Assembly: GCF_001426745.1 (NCBI RefSeq)
Contig: NZ_LMFI01000010.1
Span: 1,412,652-1,476,651 of the forward strand
Source: Nocardioides sp. Root140
GTDB taxonomy: Bacteria; Actinomycetota; Actinomycetes; Propionibacteriales; Nocardioidaceae
Length of the DNA stretch: 64,000 bases
Direction: 5' to 3'
In this document: in pieces, positions 9,227 to 16,879 of the stretch
Numbering within the stretch: the first letter of the stretch is position 1
Layout of the letters: each line of letters begins with the position of its first letter
Notes under the pieces: model-generated
Database searches by the model: none
What the model was told of the DNA's origin: nothing
Seen by the model: only the letters and a program-made list of their open reading frames with translations
Position numbers and translations under genes: made by a program

Positions 9227-9826
9227 ATGCCCGACTTCACCTGGCTCCCGGCAAACCAAGCGACGACCGAGGACGTCGAAGCGCTGTTCGCCACGGGAGG
9301 CGCCGGCAAATGTCGTTGCCAGGCGATGAAGGTGCCCGGTTGGATCTGGCGCGACACCACGCAGGATCAGAGGGACGCGGCCCTGCTGGAGCAGACCGCC
9401 TGCGGAACCACCCGGCCGACGTCCGGGCTGATCGGGTACGTCGACGGCGAGGCGGCCGGCTGGGTCGCCGTCGAACCGCGGGAGAACTACCCCAGGCTGT
9501 GGAGCCGCAAGCAGGCATGGATGCGGATGGATCCCGAGCTCGAGGGCGTCTGGTCCGTCACTTGTTTCGTCGTACGCAAGGGCTTCCGCAAGTCGGGGCT
9601 GACCTATGAGCTCGCCCACGCCACCGTCGAGTACGGCGAGCAGGTCGGCGCCCGTGTCCTGGAGGGCTACCCGATCGAACCACCGCCCGGTAAATCGGTG
9701 ATCTGGGACGAGGCGTCGGTCGGGCTGGTGCAGGTCTTCGTGGAAGCCGGCTACGAGGTGGTGGCCACGCCCACCCTCCGGCGGCGAGTTGTGCGGCGAG
9801 AACTGGCCAGCACGCCCCGCAGCTAA
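9227..9826 (+). CDS. GNAT-like acetyltransferase
   Basis: About 199 residues. GKCRCQAMKVPG near residue 30 and VTCFVVRKGFRKSGLTYELA in the middle fit the GNAT subfamily with a CxC-type N-terminal motif, similar in style to the protein at 3354. The C-terminus LVQVFVEAGYEVV corresponds to the usual GF motif. Start is ATG 9227, with an alternative at 9191. Confidence 0.7.
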   Translation: MPDFTWLPANQATTEDVEALFATGGAGKCRCQAMKVPGWIWRDTTQDQRDAALLEQTACGTTRPTSGLIGYVDGEAAGWVAVEPRENYPRLWSRKQAWMRMDPELEGVWSVTCFVVRKGFRKSGLTYELAHATVEYGEQVGARVLEGYPIEPPPGKSVIWDEASVGLVQVFVEAGYEVVATPTLRRRVVRRELASTPRS

Positions 9827-9835
9827 GGTCGGCCC

Positions 9836-10846
9836 ATGAATCGGGTCATGGCGGGGATGACGATGGCGGCGCTCGTGTTGATGGGCGGATGCGACGACGA
9901 CGACCAGGTGACGGCGACCCCCGAGGCCCTGGCGGCCGTGGCCCTCGAGCACACCGGCATCGAGCCAACACTTGTGGAAGGGTCGACCGAGGACGGTGAC
10001 ATCGGGGCATCGATCGAGTTCGACAACGGCCACCAGCGGCTGGGCGTCGGCGTGAAGGAGGACCCCGGATCAGGGGACGAGCCCTGCGACGACCGCGGAA
10101 CCTGCACGACCATCAGCACTGACGCCGGCGACGTACAGCTCTATTGGGAGGACGAGGAACCGGAGGAGGACCCCGGCCTCGTCATCGTCACCTTCGCATC
10201 CGATGAAGGCGTCAACGTCGCCTACTATGCCGGCGACTCCATCACCGCCGACCCGCGAGACCTCGACCTCGGTGTGGACGTCGACGACATGGTCGCGATC
10301 GTCACTGACGAACGGTTCGGCACCACCACGACCACGGAGCTGACCGAGGTCGACGTGCCGGGCTGGGCCGAGGAGCCCACCGAACGGACGCCCCAGACGA
10401 TCGCCCACCACCTGACCACGGTGCACCAGACCCAGCACAGGATGGCTGCATTTGAGGTCGACGCCGGTGAGTACGGCGAAGGCAGCATCGGCGCCACCGT
10501 CGAGCTAGAGGACGGCATCACGATCACCGGCTACTACGTGCCGGACGCCGAGCGCGCCAAGGTCTGCCCGAGCGGATGGACCTGCACGCCGGGGCAGGAC
10601 GGGGAGATGCTGGAGGGCCACCCACGCAACCAGGTGGACGACTTCTCCGAGCCAGTCGCCCTCAAGTACCGCCTCGTGTTCCTCAGCGACGACGGCTCCG
10701 CCACGATCGTGGTCCGCGACGGGATCCCCTTGGCGGGGTGGGATCCCAGGGATTCCATGGACCACGTGGCCCGCAACCTGGGCCGGGTGGACGGCGTCGA
10801 GGCAGAGGACCTCGTCGAGATCAACGAGATCTGGGAGCAACGCTGA
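9836..10846 (+). CDS. acidic lipoprotein of unknown function
   Basis: 336 residues. A signal peptide ends in the lipobox LMGGC (cysteine at residue 19), followed by an Asp-rich linker, so the protein should be lipid-anchored outside the membrane. The body is very acidic and appears to contain two related segments, each starting with ALEHTG/HHLTTVH-type helices followed by a beta segment (SIEFDNGHQRLGVGV and TVELEDGITITGYYV). A pair of cysteines precedes the end of each. Starts 9 bp after the GNAT gene. Family not recognised. Confidence 0.7.
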   Translation: MNRVMAGMTMAALVLMGGCDDDDQVTATPEALAAVALEHTGIEPTLVEGSTEDGDIGASIEFDNGHQRLGVGVKEDPGSGDEPCDDRGTCTTISTDAGDVQLYWEDEEPEEDPGLVIVTFASDEGVNVAYYAGDSITADPRDLDLGVDVDDMVAIVTDERFGTTTTTELTEVDVPGWAEEPTERTPQTIAHHLTTVHQTQHRMAAFEVDAGEYGEGSIGATVELEDGITITGYYVPDAERAKVCPSGWTCTPGQDGEMLEGHPRNQVDDFSEPVALKYRLVFLSDDGSATIVVRDGIPLAGWDPRDSMDHVARNLGRVDGVEAEDLVEINEIWEQR

Positions 10847-10917
10847 GCGCGAGTTGCCCTCGTCGGACGCGTCCTTGGGGTGACCGGGCGCCTCGGAGCG
10901 CTCCAGGGTGCGCCTCG

Positions 10918-11301
10918 TCACCGCTTCGGCCCTTCCCGGTCCTCGTTCTCGAGCTCTGCCAGGTGCACCAGCGCCGGAAGCGCCGCCACCAGGGCCTCGA
11001 TTTCGTCCTCGGCGAGTTCGTCGATCAGCCGCGCGAACGCATCGACGCCAGCCTGGCGCCGCGTCTCGACGTACGACGCGCCGGCCTCGGTCAGGCACAC
11101 CAGCGTGACCCGCTTGTCGGACGCGTCGCCCGTCCTCTCGACCAGTCCGGACTCCTCCAGCACCCGGACCAGGACGGTCATTGCTGGCTGGGTGACCCCC
11201 TCGATCACGGCCAGATCGGTGATCCGCCGCGGACCGGACCTGTGCAGGGTGGCCAGGGTGGCGGCGGACGTGATGCTCATGCCGCGCGGCTGGCGTCTCA
11301 C
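10918..11301 (-). CDS. MarR family regulator, N-terminus probably truncated
   Basis: 127 residues from GTG 11301. The MarR core is clear: MSITSAATLATL, RRITDLAVIEGVTQPAMTVLV, LEESGLVERTGDASDKRVTLVCLT. The frame stays open upstream with plausible MarR helix 1 sequence (IGSALYGLATRAV) up to about 11345, but no ATG or GTG is found there before the sequence turns into a nadC remnant on the other strand. The gene may thus have lost its own start. It could bind DNA as a dimer if expressed. Confidence 0.65.
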   Translation of the reverse strand: MRRQPRGMSITSAATLATLHRSGPRRITDLAVIEGVTQPAMTVLVRVLEESGLVERTGDASDKRVTLVCLTEAGASYVETRRQAGVDAFARLIDELAEDEIEALVAALPALVHLAELENEDREGPKR

Positions 11302-11360
11302 AGCCCTGGTGGCCAGCCCGTAGAGGGCCGATCCGATCGCAGTGGAAGCGCCACGATTAA

Positions 11361-11666
11361 CGGCTTGACGCGCGGGGCGTCGCCGTCGAGGTGGAGGTCG
11401 AGTCGAAGGCCCAGGCCATCGAGGCGCTCCGCGCGGGAGTCGAGTGGATCATGCTGGACAACATGTCCCTCGAAGACATGCGGGACATCGTGACCATGCG
11501 CGGGCCGGATGGGCCCCGACTCGAGGCGTCTGGATCCATCACGCTGGACACGGTGAGGGCCGTCGCGGAGACCGGGGTCGACGCGATATCCGTCGGCGCC
11601 ATCACCCACAGCGCGCCGGCCTTCGACCTCAGTCTGTTGTTGACGCCGACGGCACCTCATGCGTGA
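11361..11666 (+). pseudogene. C-terminal fragment of nicotinate-nucleotide pyrophosphorylase (nadC)
   Basis: An open segment of ~101 codons matches the last third of quinolinate phosphoribosyltransferase: VEVEVESKAQAIEALRAG, IMLDNMSLEDMRDIV, LEASGSITLDTVRAVA, then DAISVGAITHSAPAFDLSL. Full-length NadC is ~280 residues, so the N-terminal two thirds and the start are missing. A stop at 11358-11360 closes the frame upstream. It abuts the truncated end of the opposite-strand marR gene, which points to a deletion or recombination junction near 11345-11361. Confidence 0.8.
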
Positions 11667-11724
11667 ACGCGCCCTGGCTGTCAGTTCGAAGCCGGACGTG
11701 TCCGGCCGATCACAGGAGGTTTCC

Positions 11725-12018
11725 ATGGCCAAGGGCTACTGGGTCAGCGTCTACCGCACCATTTCCGACCCGGACAGGCTGACCGCCTACAACGAGCTGG
11801 CCCGAACGGCCGTCCAGGCTGGGGGCGGGCGCACCCTGTCCCGTGACGGTCGAGTCGTCGCCCACGAGTCCGGGACCACGCAGCGCGTCGTTCTGGTCGA
11901 GTTCGACAGCTTCGAGCAGGCCGTCGCGACGTACGAGAGCGTGGCCTACCAGGAGGCGCTGGGCGCCCTGTCCGACAGCGTCGAGCGCGACTTCCGTATC
12001 GTCGAGGGCATCGACTGA
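11725..12018 (+). CDS. DUF1330 family protein
   Basis: 97 residues, a small ferredoxin-like alpha/beta protein: MAKGYWVSVYRTISDPDRL, an internal GGGRTLSRDG, then RVVLVEFDSFEQAVATYES and SDSVERDFRIVEGID. This is the DUF1330 pattern; biochemical role unknown. The start is firm, with AGGAGG seven nt before ATG 11725. Confidence 0.85.
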   Translation: MAKGYWVSVYRTISDPDRLTAYNELARTAVQAGGGRTLSRDGRVVAHESGTTQRVVLVEFDSFEQAVATYESVAYQEALGALSDSVERDFRIVEGID

Positions 12019-12244
12019 CCGGCCCGCGGGCCGCGTCGCGGCTGGCCGTCGGCCAGGGCGTACCCGGCGCGCACACCCCCGCAGAGTTGTTCGGAACAGA
12101 ACTTGCCGAGTCCTGCGGCGGCGTCCACTCCCTCGCCACCCAGGACTCCTGATCTCGCTGCGGATCCCCCAGTTGGTGTCGTCCTGCCAGCATGTCGCCG
12201 TCCTCCGGCTTGCCTGTGCTCGTGCGGGGCGACAGGGTGGCCCC
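12019..12244. other. intergenic region without a recognisable gene
   Basis: 226 bp between the DUF1330 and DUF309 genes. Frames passing through it lack a recognisable product. No repeat, RNA gene or convincing operator seen. Confidence 0.5.
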
Positions 12245-12670
12245 ATGGTGACCAGGGATCGCGACGAGGAGGGCCGGCCACGCCAGGCCAGGCCGCGCGA
12301 CGAGCTCGGCCGACCGCTGCCGTACGGCGCTGAGGGCGTCGAGCCGGTCTCCGAAGATCCCCTACCGCCCCTGCAGACAGTGCGATTCGCCATCGAGCTG
12401 CTGGACCAGGGCCGGCCGTTCTCGGCCCACGAGGTCTTCGAGGCCCGCTGGAAGGACGCCCCTGACGCCGAGCACGACCTCTGGCAGGGACTGGCCCAGC
12501 TGTGCGTGGGGCTGACCCACGCCCTCCGCGGCAACGCCACCGGCGCCGGGCGGCTGCTCGAACGCGGCAACGGCCGGCTTGAGCGCTACGCCGCCGCCGG
12601 CGGTCCGACGTACGGGCTGGACCTGACGGAGTTCCGGACGCGGATCCGCCGCATGGCCGGGACCGATTGA
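12245..12670 (+). CDS. DUF309 domain protein
   Basis: 141 residues. After a charged N-terminal extension, the DUF309 signature is clear: LDQGRPFSAHEVFEARWKDA, DLWQGLAQLCVGLTHALRG, then GAGRLLERGNGRL. It is an all-helical fold of unknown activity, with conserved H-E-x-x-E and W residues that may form a metal or substrate pocket. ATG 12245 is followed at once by GTG 12248; either could be the start. Convergent with the next gene, 35 bp away. Confidence 0.8.
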   Translation: MVTRDRDEEGRPRQARPRDELGRPLPYGAEGVEPVSEDPLPPLQTVRFAIELLDQGRPFSAHEVFEARWKDAPDAEHDLWQGLAQLCVGLTHALRGNATGAGRLLERGNGRLERYAAAGGPTYGLDLTEFRTRIRRMAGTD

Positions 12671-12705
12671 CATCGACCTGCTCCTCAGGTGGCCGTCGGC
12701 TCGGG

Positions 12706-13140
12706 TCACCGGCTCAGCGCTGCCGGGTCCGGCGCGGCAATCGTGCCGAGCTGGACGCGCGCTCCGTACTCGTCGCGCACGCCCCAGTGCTCGGCGAGCC
12801 GATCGCCCTCGGTGCGATAGATGTGCACGGTGGTCATCGAGTAGCCACGGCCCTCCACACCCGGTCCGTGCACCGCCTCCACTCCGGCGCCGCGTGCCGT
12901 CGCTCGAACCACGACCCGGTCCTGGGTCGAGAACACGTCCTCCACGTCGTATCGGATCCGAAGAACCTGGGTGACGAAGGTGAGGATCTGCCGGTAACCG
13001 ATCGGGCCGGGCGGGAGGGGGAACGGGGAGCCGTGGTCGACGAAGTCGTCGGTGACCAGCTCGTCGAGGCAGTCGAGATCACCGGAGTTGATGGCGTCGA
13101 AGACGCGCAGCGCCGCCGCCTGCGCCGGATTCAGATTCAT
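12706..13140 (-). CDS. SnoaL-like (NTF2 superfamily) protein
   Basis: 144 residues. The NTF2-like pattern starts LRVFDAINSGDLDCLDELVTDDFVDHG and continues through a central strand to a C-terminal EHWGVRDEYG. It resembles SnoaL-type polyketide cyclases or ester-cyclase-like proteins, which act on small molecules or simply bind them. ATG 13140 is supported by AAGGAG seven nt upstream. Divergent from a TetR gene with a palindrome between them, so TetR probably controls it. Confidence 0.8.
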   Translation of the reverse strand: MNLNPAQAAALRVFDAINSGDLDCLDELVTDDFVDHGSPFPLPPGPIGYRQILTFVTQVLRIRYDVEDVFSTQDRVVVRATARGAGVEAVHGPGVEGRGYSMTTVHIYRTEGDRLAEHWGVRDEYGARVQLGTIAAPDPAALSR

Positions 13141-13159
13141 GGCTAGACTCCTTGAACAT

Positions 13160-13181
13160 TGGAATGACATTCCATTGGAAT
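13160..13181. promoter_or_regulatory. probable TetR operator (two overlapping palindromes)
   Basis: A perfect 15-bp palindrome TGGAATGACATTCCA (13160-13174) overlaps a second inverted repeat, ATTCC-att-GGAAT (13169-13181), giving three evenly spaced half sites. It lies 20 bp upstream of the SnoaL-like start and 27 bp upstream of the tetR start, the usual position for autoregulated divergent control. Confidence 0.75.
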
Positions 13182-13207
13182 TGCAATCTAGTGAACTGGA
13201 GCGACAG

Positions 13208-13843
13208 ATGGCAAGGGCCTACGACAGCCCCACCCGTGTCCAGGGAGCGCAGCGGACCCGGACGTCGCTCGTGGAGACCGCACGTGACCTGCTCCTCCAC
13301 GACGGGTACGCCAGCATGACCGTGACCTCGCTGGCGGCGGCCGCAGGCGTGAGCCCGCAGACGGTCTACAACTCTGTCGGCAACAAGGCGGCCGTGGTGA
13401 AGGCGGTCTACGACCAGATGATGGCCGGCGACGACGCTGAGGTGCCGATGAGCGATCGGCCGGAGTTCCGGGCGATGTTCGACTCTGTCGACCGGCCTGC
13501 GTTCGCGCGCGCGTACGCAGCGTGGATTCGGGTGCTCTCGGGCCGGGCGGGACCGCTGCTCGGGGCACTGTTGGCACACGGCACGGATGCCACACTGCTC
13601 GAGTTCATGGCGACCATCGAGCAGGAACGGTACGTCGGCACCACCCACGCGATCACTGGAATGCGCGACCGGATCGGCCTCCCGGAACAGTCCCCGGATG
13701 AACACGGCCTCCACCGATTGATCGACGCGGTGTGGACCTTGAACTCCCCGGACTGCTACGACCGGCTGGTACGCCGCCGGGGCTGGTCGCCGGCCGAGTA
13801 CGAAGCCTGGCTCGCCGGACAGCTCATCGCGTTGTTCGGCTGA
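13208..13843 (+). CDS. TetR family transcriptional regulator
   Basis: 211 residues. The N-terminal HTH is typical: RTRTSLVETARDLLLHDGYA, MTVTSLAAAAGVSPQTVYN, SVGNKAAVVKAVYDQMM. The C-terminal ~140 residues form the ligand-binding/dimer domain. ATG 13208 has GGAG six to seven nt before it; upstream frame sequence is rejected because it crosses the operator. Likely represses itself and the divergent SnoaL-like gene. Confidence 0.85.
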   Translation: MARAYDSPTRVQGAQRTRTSLVETARDLLLHDGYASMTVTSLAAAAGVSPQTVYNSVGNKAAVVKAVYDQMMAGDDAEVPMSDRPEFRAMFDSVDRPAFARAYAAWIRVLSGRAGPLLGALLAHGTDATLLEFMATIEQERYVGTTHAITGMRDRIGLPEQSPDEHGLHRLIDAVWTLNSPDCYDRLVRRRGWSPAEYEAWLAGQLIALFG

Positions 13844-13869
13844 GCCGACCACTCGTGCCGGACTGAGCT

Positions 13870-13942
13870 CCCGCGATGACCGGCTCGCCAGCGGCGACTC
13901 TCCGATGCCCGGCGTGCCGTTCAGCAGGATGAGGCGAGGCAC
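13870..13942 (-). pseudogene. degenerate P-loop ATPase/kinase N-terminal remnant
   Basis: Reading from GTG 13942 the frame gives PRLILLNGTPGIGESPLA, very close to the start of small P-loop kinases (usual GxPGIGKSTLA) but with the essential Lys changed to Glu and Thr to Pro. The similarity fades after about 25 residues. It looks like the tip of a gene left at the island edge. Confidence 0.45.
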
Positions 13943-14038
13943 ACGCCAGCAGAATCATCGGACTCTCGTGATGCCCACCCTGCCTGGTCCGTGATGTCCG
14001 CTCGGGGACGCGCGGCTCACGTCACGCCACCGACCCAG

Positions 14039-14105
14039 CACGTCACGACGTCAAAAGATTGTCCATGGCGACGTAGGTTCAGCCGGCAACATTGACGGAT
14101 CGGGG
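14039..14105. repeat. fused remnant of two mobile-element ends (site A)
   Basis: The left half (14045-14070, ACGTCAAAAGATTGTCCATG onwards) matches the right-end sequence at 28528-28553 in nearly every base. The right half (about 14076-14105) resembles the inner part of the left ends at 16243 and 21572, including ATTGACGGATC. The outermost TGTCGAGA termini are absent, as if two abutting ends had lost ~55 bp across their junction. See the finding on tandem modules. Confidence 0.6.
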
Positions 14106-14174
14106 TCTCTTTCGTGTCCTCATCAAAGTAGCGTTCGGCGGCGCCGGTGGGCTCATGTGTTGGCGGTGGCGGTG

Positions 14175-14501
14175 TCAGGCGTCTCGCGGTGCGTACATGA
14201 TGATCGCGACGCCGACGAGGCAAACCAGTGCTCCGGCGATGTCCCATCGGTCGGGTTTGAATCCGTCCAGCGCCATGCCCCAGGCAAGCGAACCGGCGAC
14301 GAATACACCGCCGTAGGCGGCGAGAATACGGCCGAAGTTGGCGTCGGGTTGGAGTGTGGCGACGAAGCCGTAAAGCCCGAGCGCGATGATCCCGGCGCCG
14401 ATCCAGACCATGCCACGGTGCTCACGGACGCCCTGCCAGACCAGCTATGCCCCGCCGATCTCGGCGACCGCGGCAGCGACGAACAGTGAGAGCGAGCGCA
14501 T
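14175..14501 (-). pseudogene. ynfA: YnfA family (UPF0060) membrane protein interrupted by TAG
   Basis: Both halves of a YnfA protein are present in one frame: MRSLSLFVAAAVAEIGGA, then TAG at 14445-14447, then [11 protein letters not shown] and the rest ([20 protein letters not shown] ... [12 protein letters not shown]). In family members the position after EIGGA is normally Trp, so the change is TGG to TAG. Without it the protein would have the normal ~108 residues and four TM helices. It follows the mer-like genes on the same strand by 22 bp. A start at 14510 is also possible. Confidence 0.85.
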
Positions 14502-14523
14502 GACGTCCATGGCGGCGATCATG

Positions 14524-14811
14524 TCAGTCCGCGCCGGGCGGTTCGGTCCTGGTGGTGGCGAGCTCGAGGTGCACGGGTCTGGGATGGACACTGTCGGACG
14601 GTCGAGGCTCCTGGTGCCGCCTGCTCCACACCGCGAGCACGGACCCGATTGCGACGACCAGGGCGAACACGGTGCCGGCGAAGACGAAGGTCGCGACCGT
14701 GGCTGCGGCACCGGCGATCCCAAGCAGGGTAAGGATCGGCGCGGCGCAACAGACTGTGCAGGCTGCCGCCCCGGCGCCGTAGAGGTGACGGTCCTTGAGG
14801 GAGACCTTCAC
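14524..14811 (-). CDS. MerC/MerF-like small membrane protein
   Basis: 95 residues. Two TM helices follow a short N-terminus, and the first contains CTVCCAAPILTLLGIAG, the cysteine-rich arrangement of bacterial mercury uptake proteins. The second helix is FVFAGTVFALVVAIGSVLAV, with a basic/acidic cytoplasmic tail. The GTG start overlaps the merR stop by 4 nt (GTGA), so it is co-translated with the regulator. Probably moves a thiophilic metal such as Hg(II); no mercuric reductase is present in the window. Confidence 0.7.
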   Translation of the reverse strand: MKVSLKDRHLYGAGAAACTVCCAAPILTLLGIAGAAATVATFVFAGTVFALVVAIGSVLAVWSRRHQEPRPSDSVHPRPVHLELATTRTEPPGAD

Positions 14812-15245
14812 GGCTTGCTCGCCTCAGGCACGGTTACGATCTGGACGAAGGGGATCGGGCAGCAGTCCGACTCGGCGCAATGGATCAGGTCGTCGCAGCC
14901 GGCGTCACGCGCAGCGATCAGACTGGTCCGAATCACTTGCAGGTCGGCGATCTTCTGGTCGACTTCAGCGAGCTTGGCGTCGGTGCGGGACTGCAGGCCT
15001 CCAGCAGTGCCGTGGTGGTGGCGGCCTGCTTCGAGGAGTTCGGTCACCTCAGCGAGCGTGAACCCTAACCGCTGCGCCGCCTTGATGACCCGCAGAGTCG
15101 TCACGGTGGCATCCGAGTAGAGACGGTGACCGCCCAAGCTGCGGTCGGGTTCTGGGATGATCCCGCGTCGCTCGTAGTAGCGCAGCGTCTCCACGTTCAC
15201 ACCCGCCGCGTCAGCCACCTGCCCGGCCCGCAGGCCGGTGCTCAC
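14808..15245 (-). CDS. MerR family metal-responsive regulator
   Basis: 145 residues. The N-terminal HTH (RAGQVADAAGVNVETLRYYE, then RRGIIPEPDRSLGGHRLYS) is followed by a dimerisation helix and a Cys-rich end, AGCDDLIHCAESDCCP. Cysteines after the long helix are the metal ligands in MerR/CueR-type sensors; the cluster here suggests Hg, Pb or another soft metal. It overlaps the upstream gene (15242-15245) and the downstream gene by 4 nt, so all three are one operon driven from the site at 15600-15630. Confidence 0.85.
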   Translation of the reverse strand: MSTGLRAGQVADAAGVNVETLRYYERRGIIPEPDRSLGGHRLYSDATVTTLRVIKAAQRLGFTLAEVTELLEAGRHHHGTAGGLQSRTDAKLAEVDQKIADLQVIRTSLIAARDAGCDDLIHCAESDCCPIPFVQIVTVPEASKP

Positions 15246-15592
15246 GAGGCTGCTCCTGCTCGGGACTCGGCGCGGGCGCCGAACGCTTCAAGCACGGGCT
15301 GATGCGCCGGTGTCGTCTCGATGGCCAGCGACACCTGGCCTTCGGCGATGACGAGCTGGAAGGAGAAGAACGAGCAGCAGCCTGCCTCCTTCGCGGCCAG
15401 GTCTGCGGCCCGCGCTGCAGTCGCCGGGTCCGAGCGCAACTCGAGTCGGATCCGGTTCGGCGACTCCCGGAAGACCGCGAGGACATCTCTGGCGAACAGG
15501 TCGTCGAACTCGCTCCGGCGCACGGGCTGCTCGACGGTTGGGAGGGTGCAGGCCTCAGGGACCCAGTCGTCGTGGATGAGATTCGTCGTCAT
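15242..15592 (-). CDS. small GCCSFF-motif protein of mer-type operon
   Basis: 116 residues, soluble. It contains CTLPTVEQPVRRSEFDDLF at the N-terminus and KEAGCCSFFSFQL near residue 72, a vicinal cysteine pair that may bind a thiophilic metal. From memory, similar short proteins occur next to merR-like genes in actinobacteria, but their function is not known to me. First gene of the operon; its ATG is ~8-10 nt from the predicted -10, so the mRNA may be nearly leaderless. Confidence 0.65.
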   Translation of the reverse strand: MTTNLIHDDWVPEACTLPTVEQPVRRSEFDDLFARDVLAVFRESPNRIRLELRSDPATAARAADLAAKEAGCCSFFSFQLVIAEGQVSLAIETTPAHQPVLEAFGARAESRAGAAS

Positions 15593-15599
15593 GCCCCGA

Positions 15600-15630
15600 C
15601 GATAAACCCGGACCCAGGTACGGGATGCAA
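15600..15630 (-). promoter_or_regulatory. MerR-type promoter/operator
   Basis: On the minus strand, TTGCAT (15630-15625) and TTATCG (15605-15600) are separated by 19 bp, the long spacer of MerR-activated promoters. The spacer holds the dyad CCCGTACCTGGGTCCGGG (7 of 8 bases paired), similar in layout to the classical mer operator. It drives the 15592-14175 operon. Confidence 0.65.
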
Positions 15631-15736
15631 GCCTGCGGTGCCAGCAACTGCCCGCCTTGAGGCGAGCGCTCATTGGCCAGGAGCCGCGTTGAAATCTGGT
15701 GGCAATACGACGCGGTTTGCTGGCAACCTCGGTGCC

Positions 15737-16216
15737 GTGAACCTCGATGTGCGCAGCATCACCGCTGCTGACTGGTCGCTGCTCCGCGACGTCAGTGTGC
15801 GGGCGCTGGCCGACTCTCCCGACGCCTTCAGAACGACGCTCGCCGAGGCGCGGGCGTTCACGGAGAACGTCTGGCGGCAGCGGGCCGAGGGCTCTGCACT
15901 GGTCCTGGTGGTGCTGGAGGACGGCCGAGCGGTCGCGATGGGTGGTGTGTTCACGCCCCCGGACAGCGCCGTTGCCGAAATCTGGGGCATGTGGACGGCG
16001 CCCGAGGCCCGCGGCCGTGGGTGCGGCGGCGGGCTCCTCGCCGACCTGGTGAACTGGTGCCGCGACCGCGACCTCGGCGTACGGCTGCAGGTGACCGAGG
16101 ACAACCAGGCCGCACGCCGGCTGTATGTCGCCCACGGCTTCCAGCCGACCGGCGTGCGGGAGCCACTTCGGGAAGGGTCGGAGCTGCGGGTCGAGGAGAT
16201 GCAGCTCGTGGAGTGA
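15737..16216 (+). CDS. GNAT family N-acetyltransferase
   Basis: 159 residues with all GNAT elements: RSITAADWSLLRDVSVRAL, AEIWGMWTAPEARGRGCGGG (motif A with the RGRGxGG loop) and TEDNQAARRLYVAHGFQPTG. The substrate is unknown. The start is placed at GTG 15737; the longer open frame upstream would overlap the mer-like operon. Confidence 0.8.
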   Translation: MNLDVRSITAADWSLLRDVSVRALADSPDAFRTTLAEARAFTENVWRQRAEGSALVLVVLEDGRAVAMGGVFTPPDSAVAEIWGMWTAPEARGRGCGGGLLADLVNWCRDRDLGVRLQVTEDNQAARRLYVAHGFQPTGVREPLREGSELRVEEMQLVE

Positions 16217-16458
16217 CCCGCGGCAGTGTGTTGTTGTTGGGCTGTCGAGACGCAGCGGAGATTGACGGGTCTCAGGCGGGCAACTTTGACAGACCAGGGC
16301 TCGGCTACGCCGAGAGCAGAGTGCGCGCAATGCGGCAGTAGCGGACACTATGCCGCCGTACTGTCTGCGGCACGAGCGGACGCTACGGCGCCGTACTGAT
16401 CGCAGCAAGGTCGGGGAGGAGTCTGCACACGCCCGCGCTAGGTACTCGGAGCAGCGCG
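16217..16458. other. gene-free stretch containing a mobile-element left end
   Basis: 242 bp with no gene. It holds the left-end sequence at 16243-16300 and, at 16338-16401, two imperfect copies of GCGGACRCTAYGSCGCCGTA. Confidence 0.6.
16243..16300 (+). repeat. left end (LE) of module 1, IS21-type terminus
   Basis: Starts TGTCGAGACGCAGCGGAGAT and continues through TTGACGGGTCTCAGGCGGG to CAACTTTGACAGACCAGGGC. The 58-bp sequence aligns without gaps to 21572-21629. A 5' TGT terminus with repeated TTGAC motifs inside is the arrangement known from IS21-family ends. Confidence 0.7.
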
Positions 16459-16599
16459 TCAGGTGAGCATTGCGAGGACGACTACGCCCACGAGCACGAG
16501 ACCGATGACGATGGCAACAACGATGTGGAGTGGGTTGTCCTGAGGCGAGGAGCCGGGTCGCCACAGATATCCGGGCGATGGTGGCTTGTCGTCTTCCAT
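16459..16599 (-). CDS. 46-residue membrane peptide
   Basis: MEDDKPPSPGYLWRPGSSPQ is a short Pro-rich cytoplasmic head; the rest (HIVVAIVIGLVLVGVVVLAM) is a single TM helix. The start is strongly supported by AGGAGG four nt before ATG 16599. It lies in module 1, alongside the broken DHFR-like gene. Function unknown; the size fits small membrane-anchored accessory peptides. Confidence 0.65.
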   Translation of the reverse strand: MEDDKPPSPGYLWRPGSSPQDNPLHIVVAIVIGLVLVGVVVLAMLT

Positions 16600-16671
16600 G
16601 CTTCCTCCTGCCTTCAGCGCGTTCGACTCTAGCGTCTTGCACGGCTCGGCGAGCACGCACCGAGCCCGACT

Positions 16672-16709
16672 CTCGGCATGAGCGCGCGGTTCGGCGGCGC
16701 TGATCAAGA
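16672..16709. repeat. 38-bp direct repeat, copy 1
   Basis: CTCGGCATGAGCGCGCGGTT and the following 18 bp recur at 17551-17588 with 3 mismatches. The two copies flank the DHFR-like pseudogene. Confidence 0.8.
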
Positions 16710-16879
16710 GGCGCGCCCAGGGGAAGCGCCCGATCAGCGGCATAGAGAGAGCGTGCTGACGTCGGATTCGACGAGCACCATGTTCGGACGGCGGCGCCTG
16801 CCATCAGTTGGCCTCGCCCGTGGGATGGGGTCAACGCGGTGCCGGCGTTCGTGACCTCCGCGCTCGGGAGTTGAGACAG

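Noticed and set aside
13079..13942. A 287-codon minus-strand frame through the tetR gene
   Set aside because: Only its first ~25 codons resemble a P-loop protein; the rest is antisense to tetR, so only the tip is kept as a remnant.
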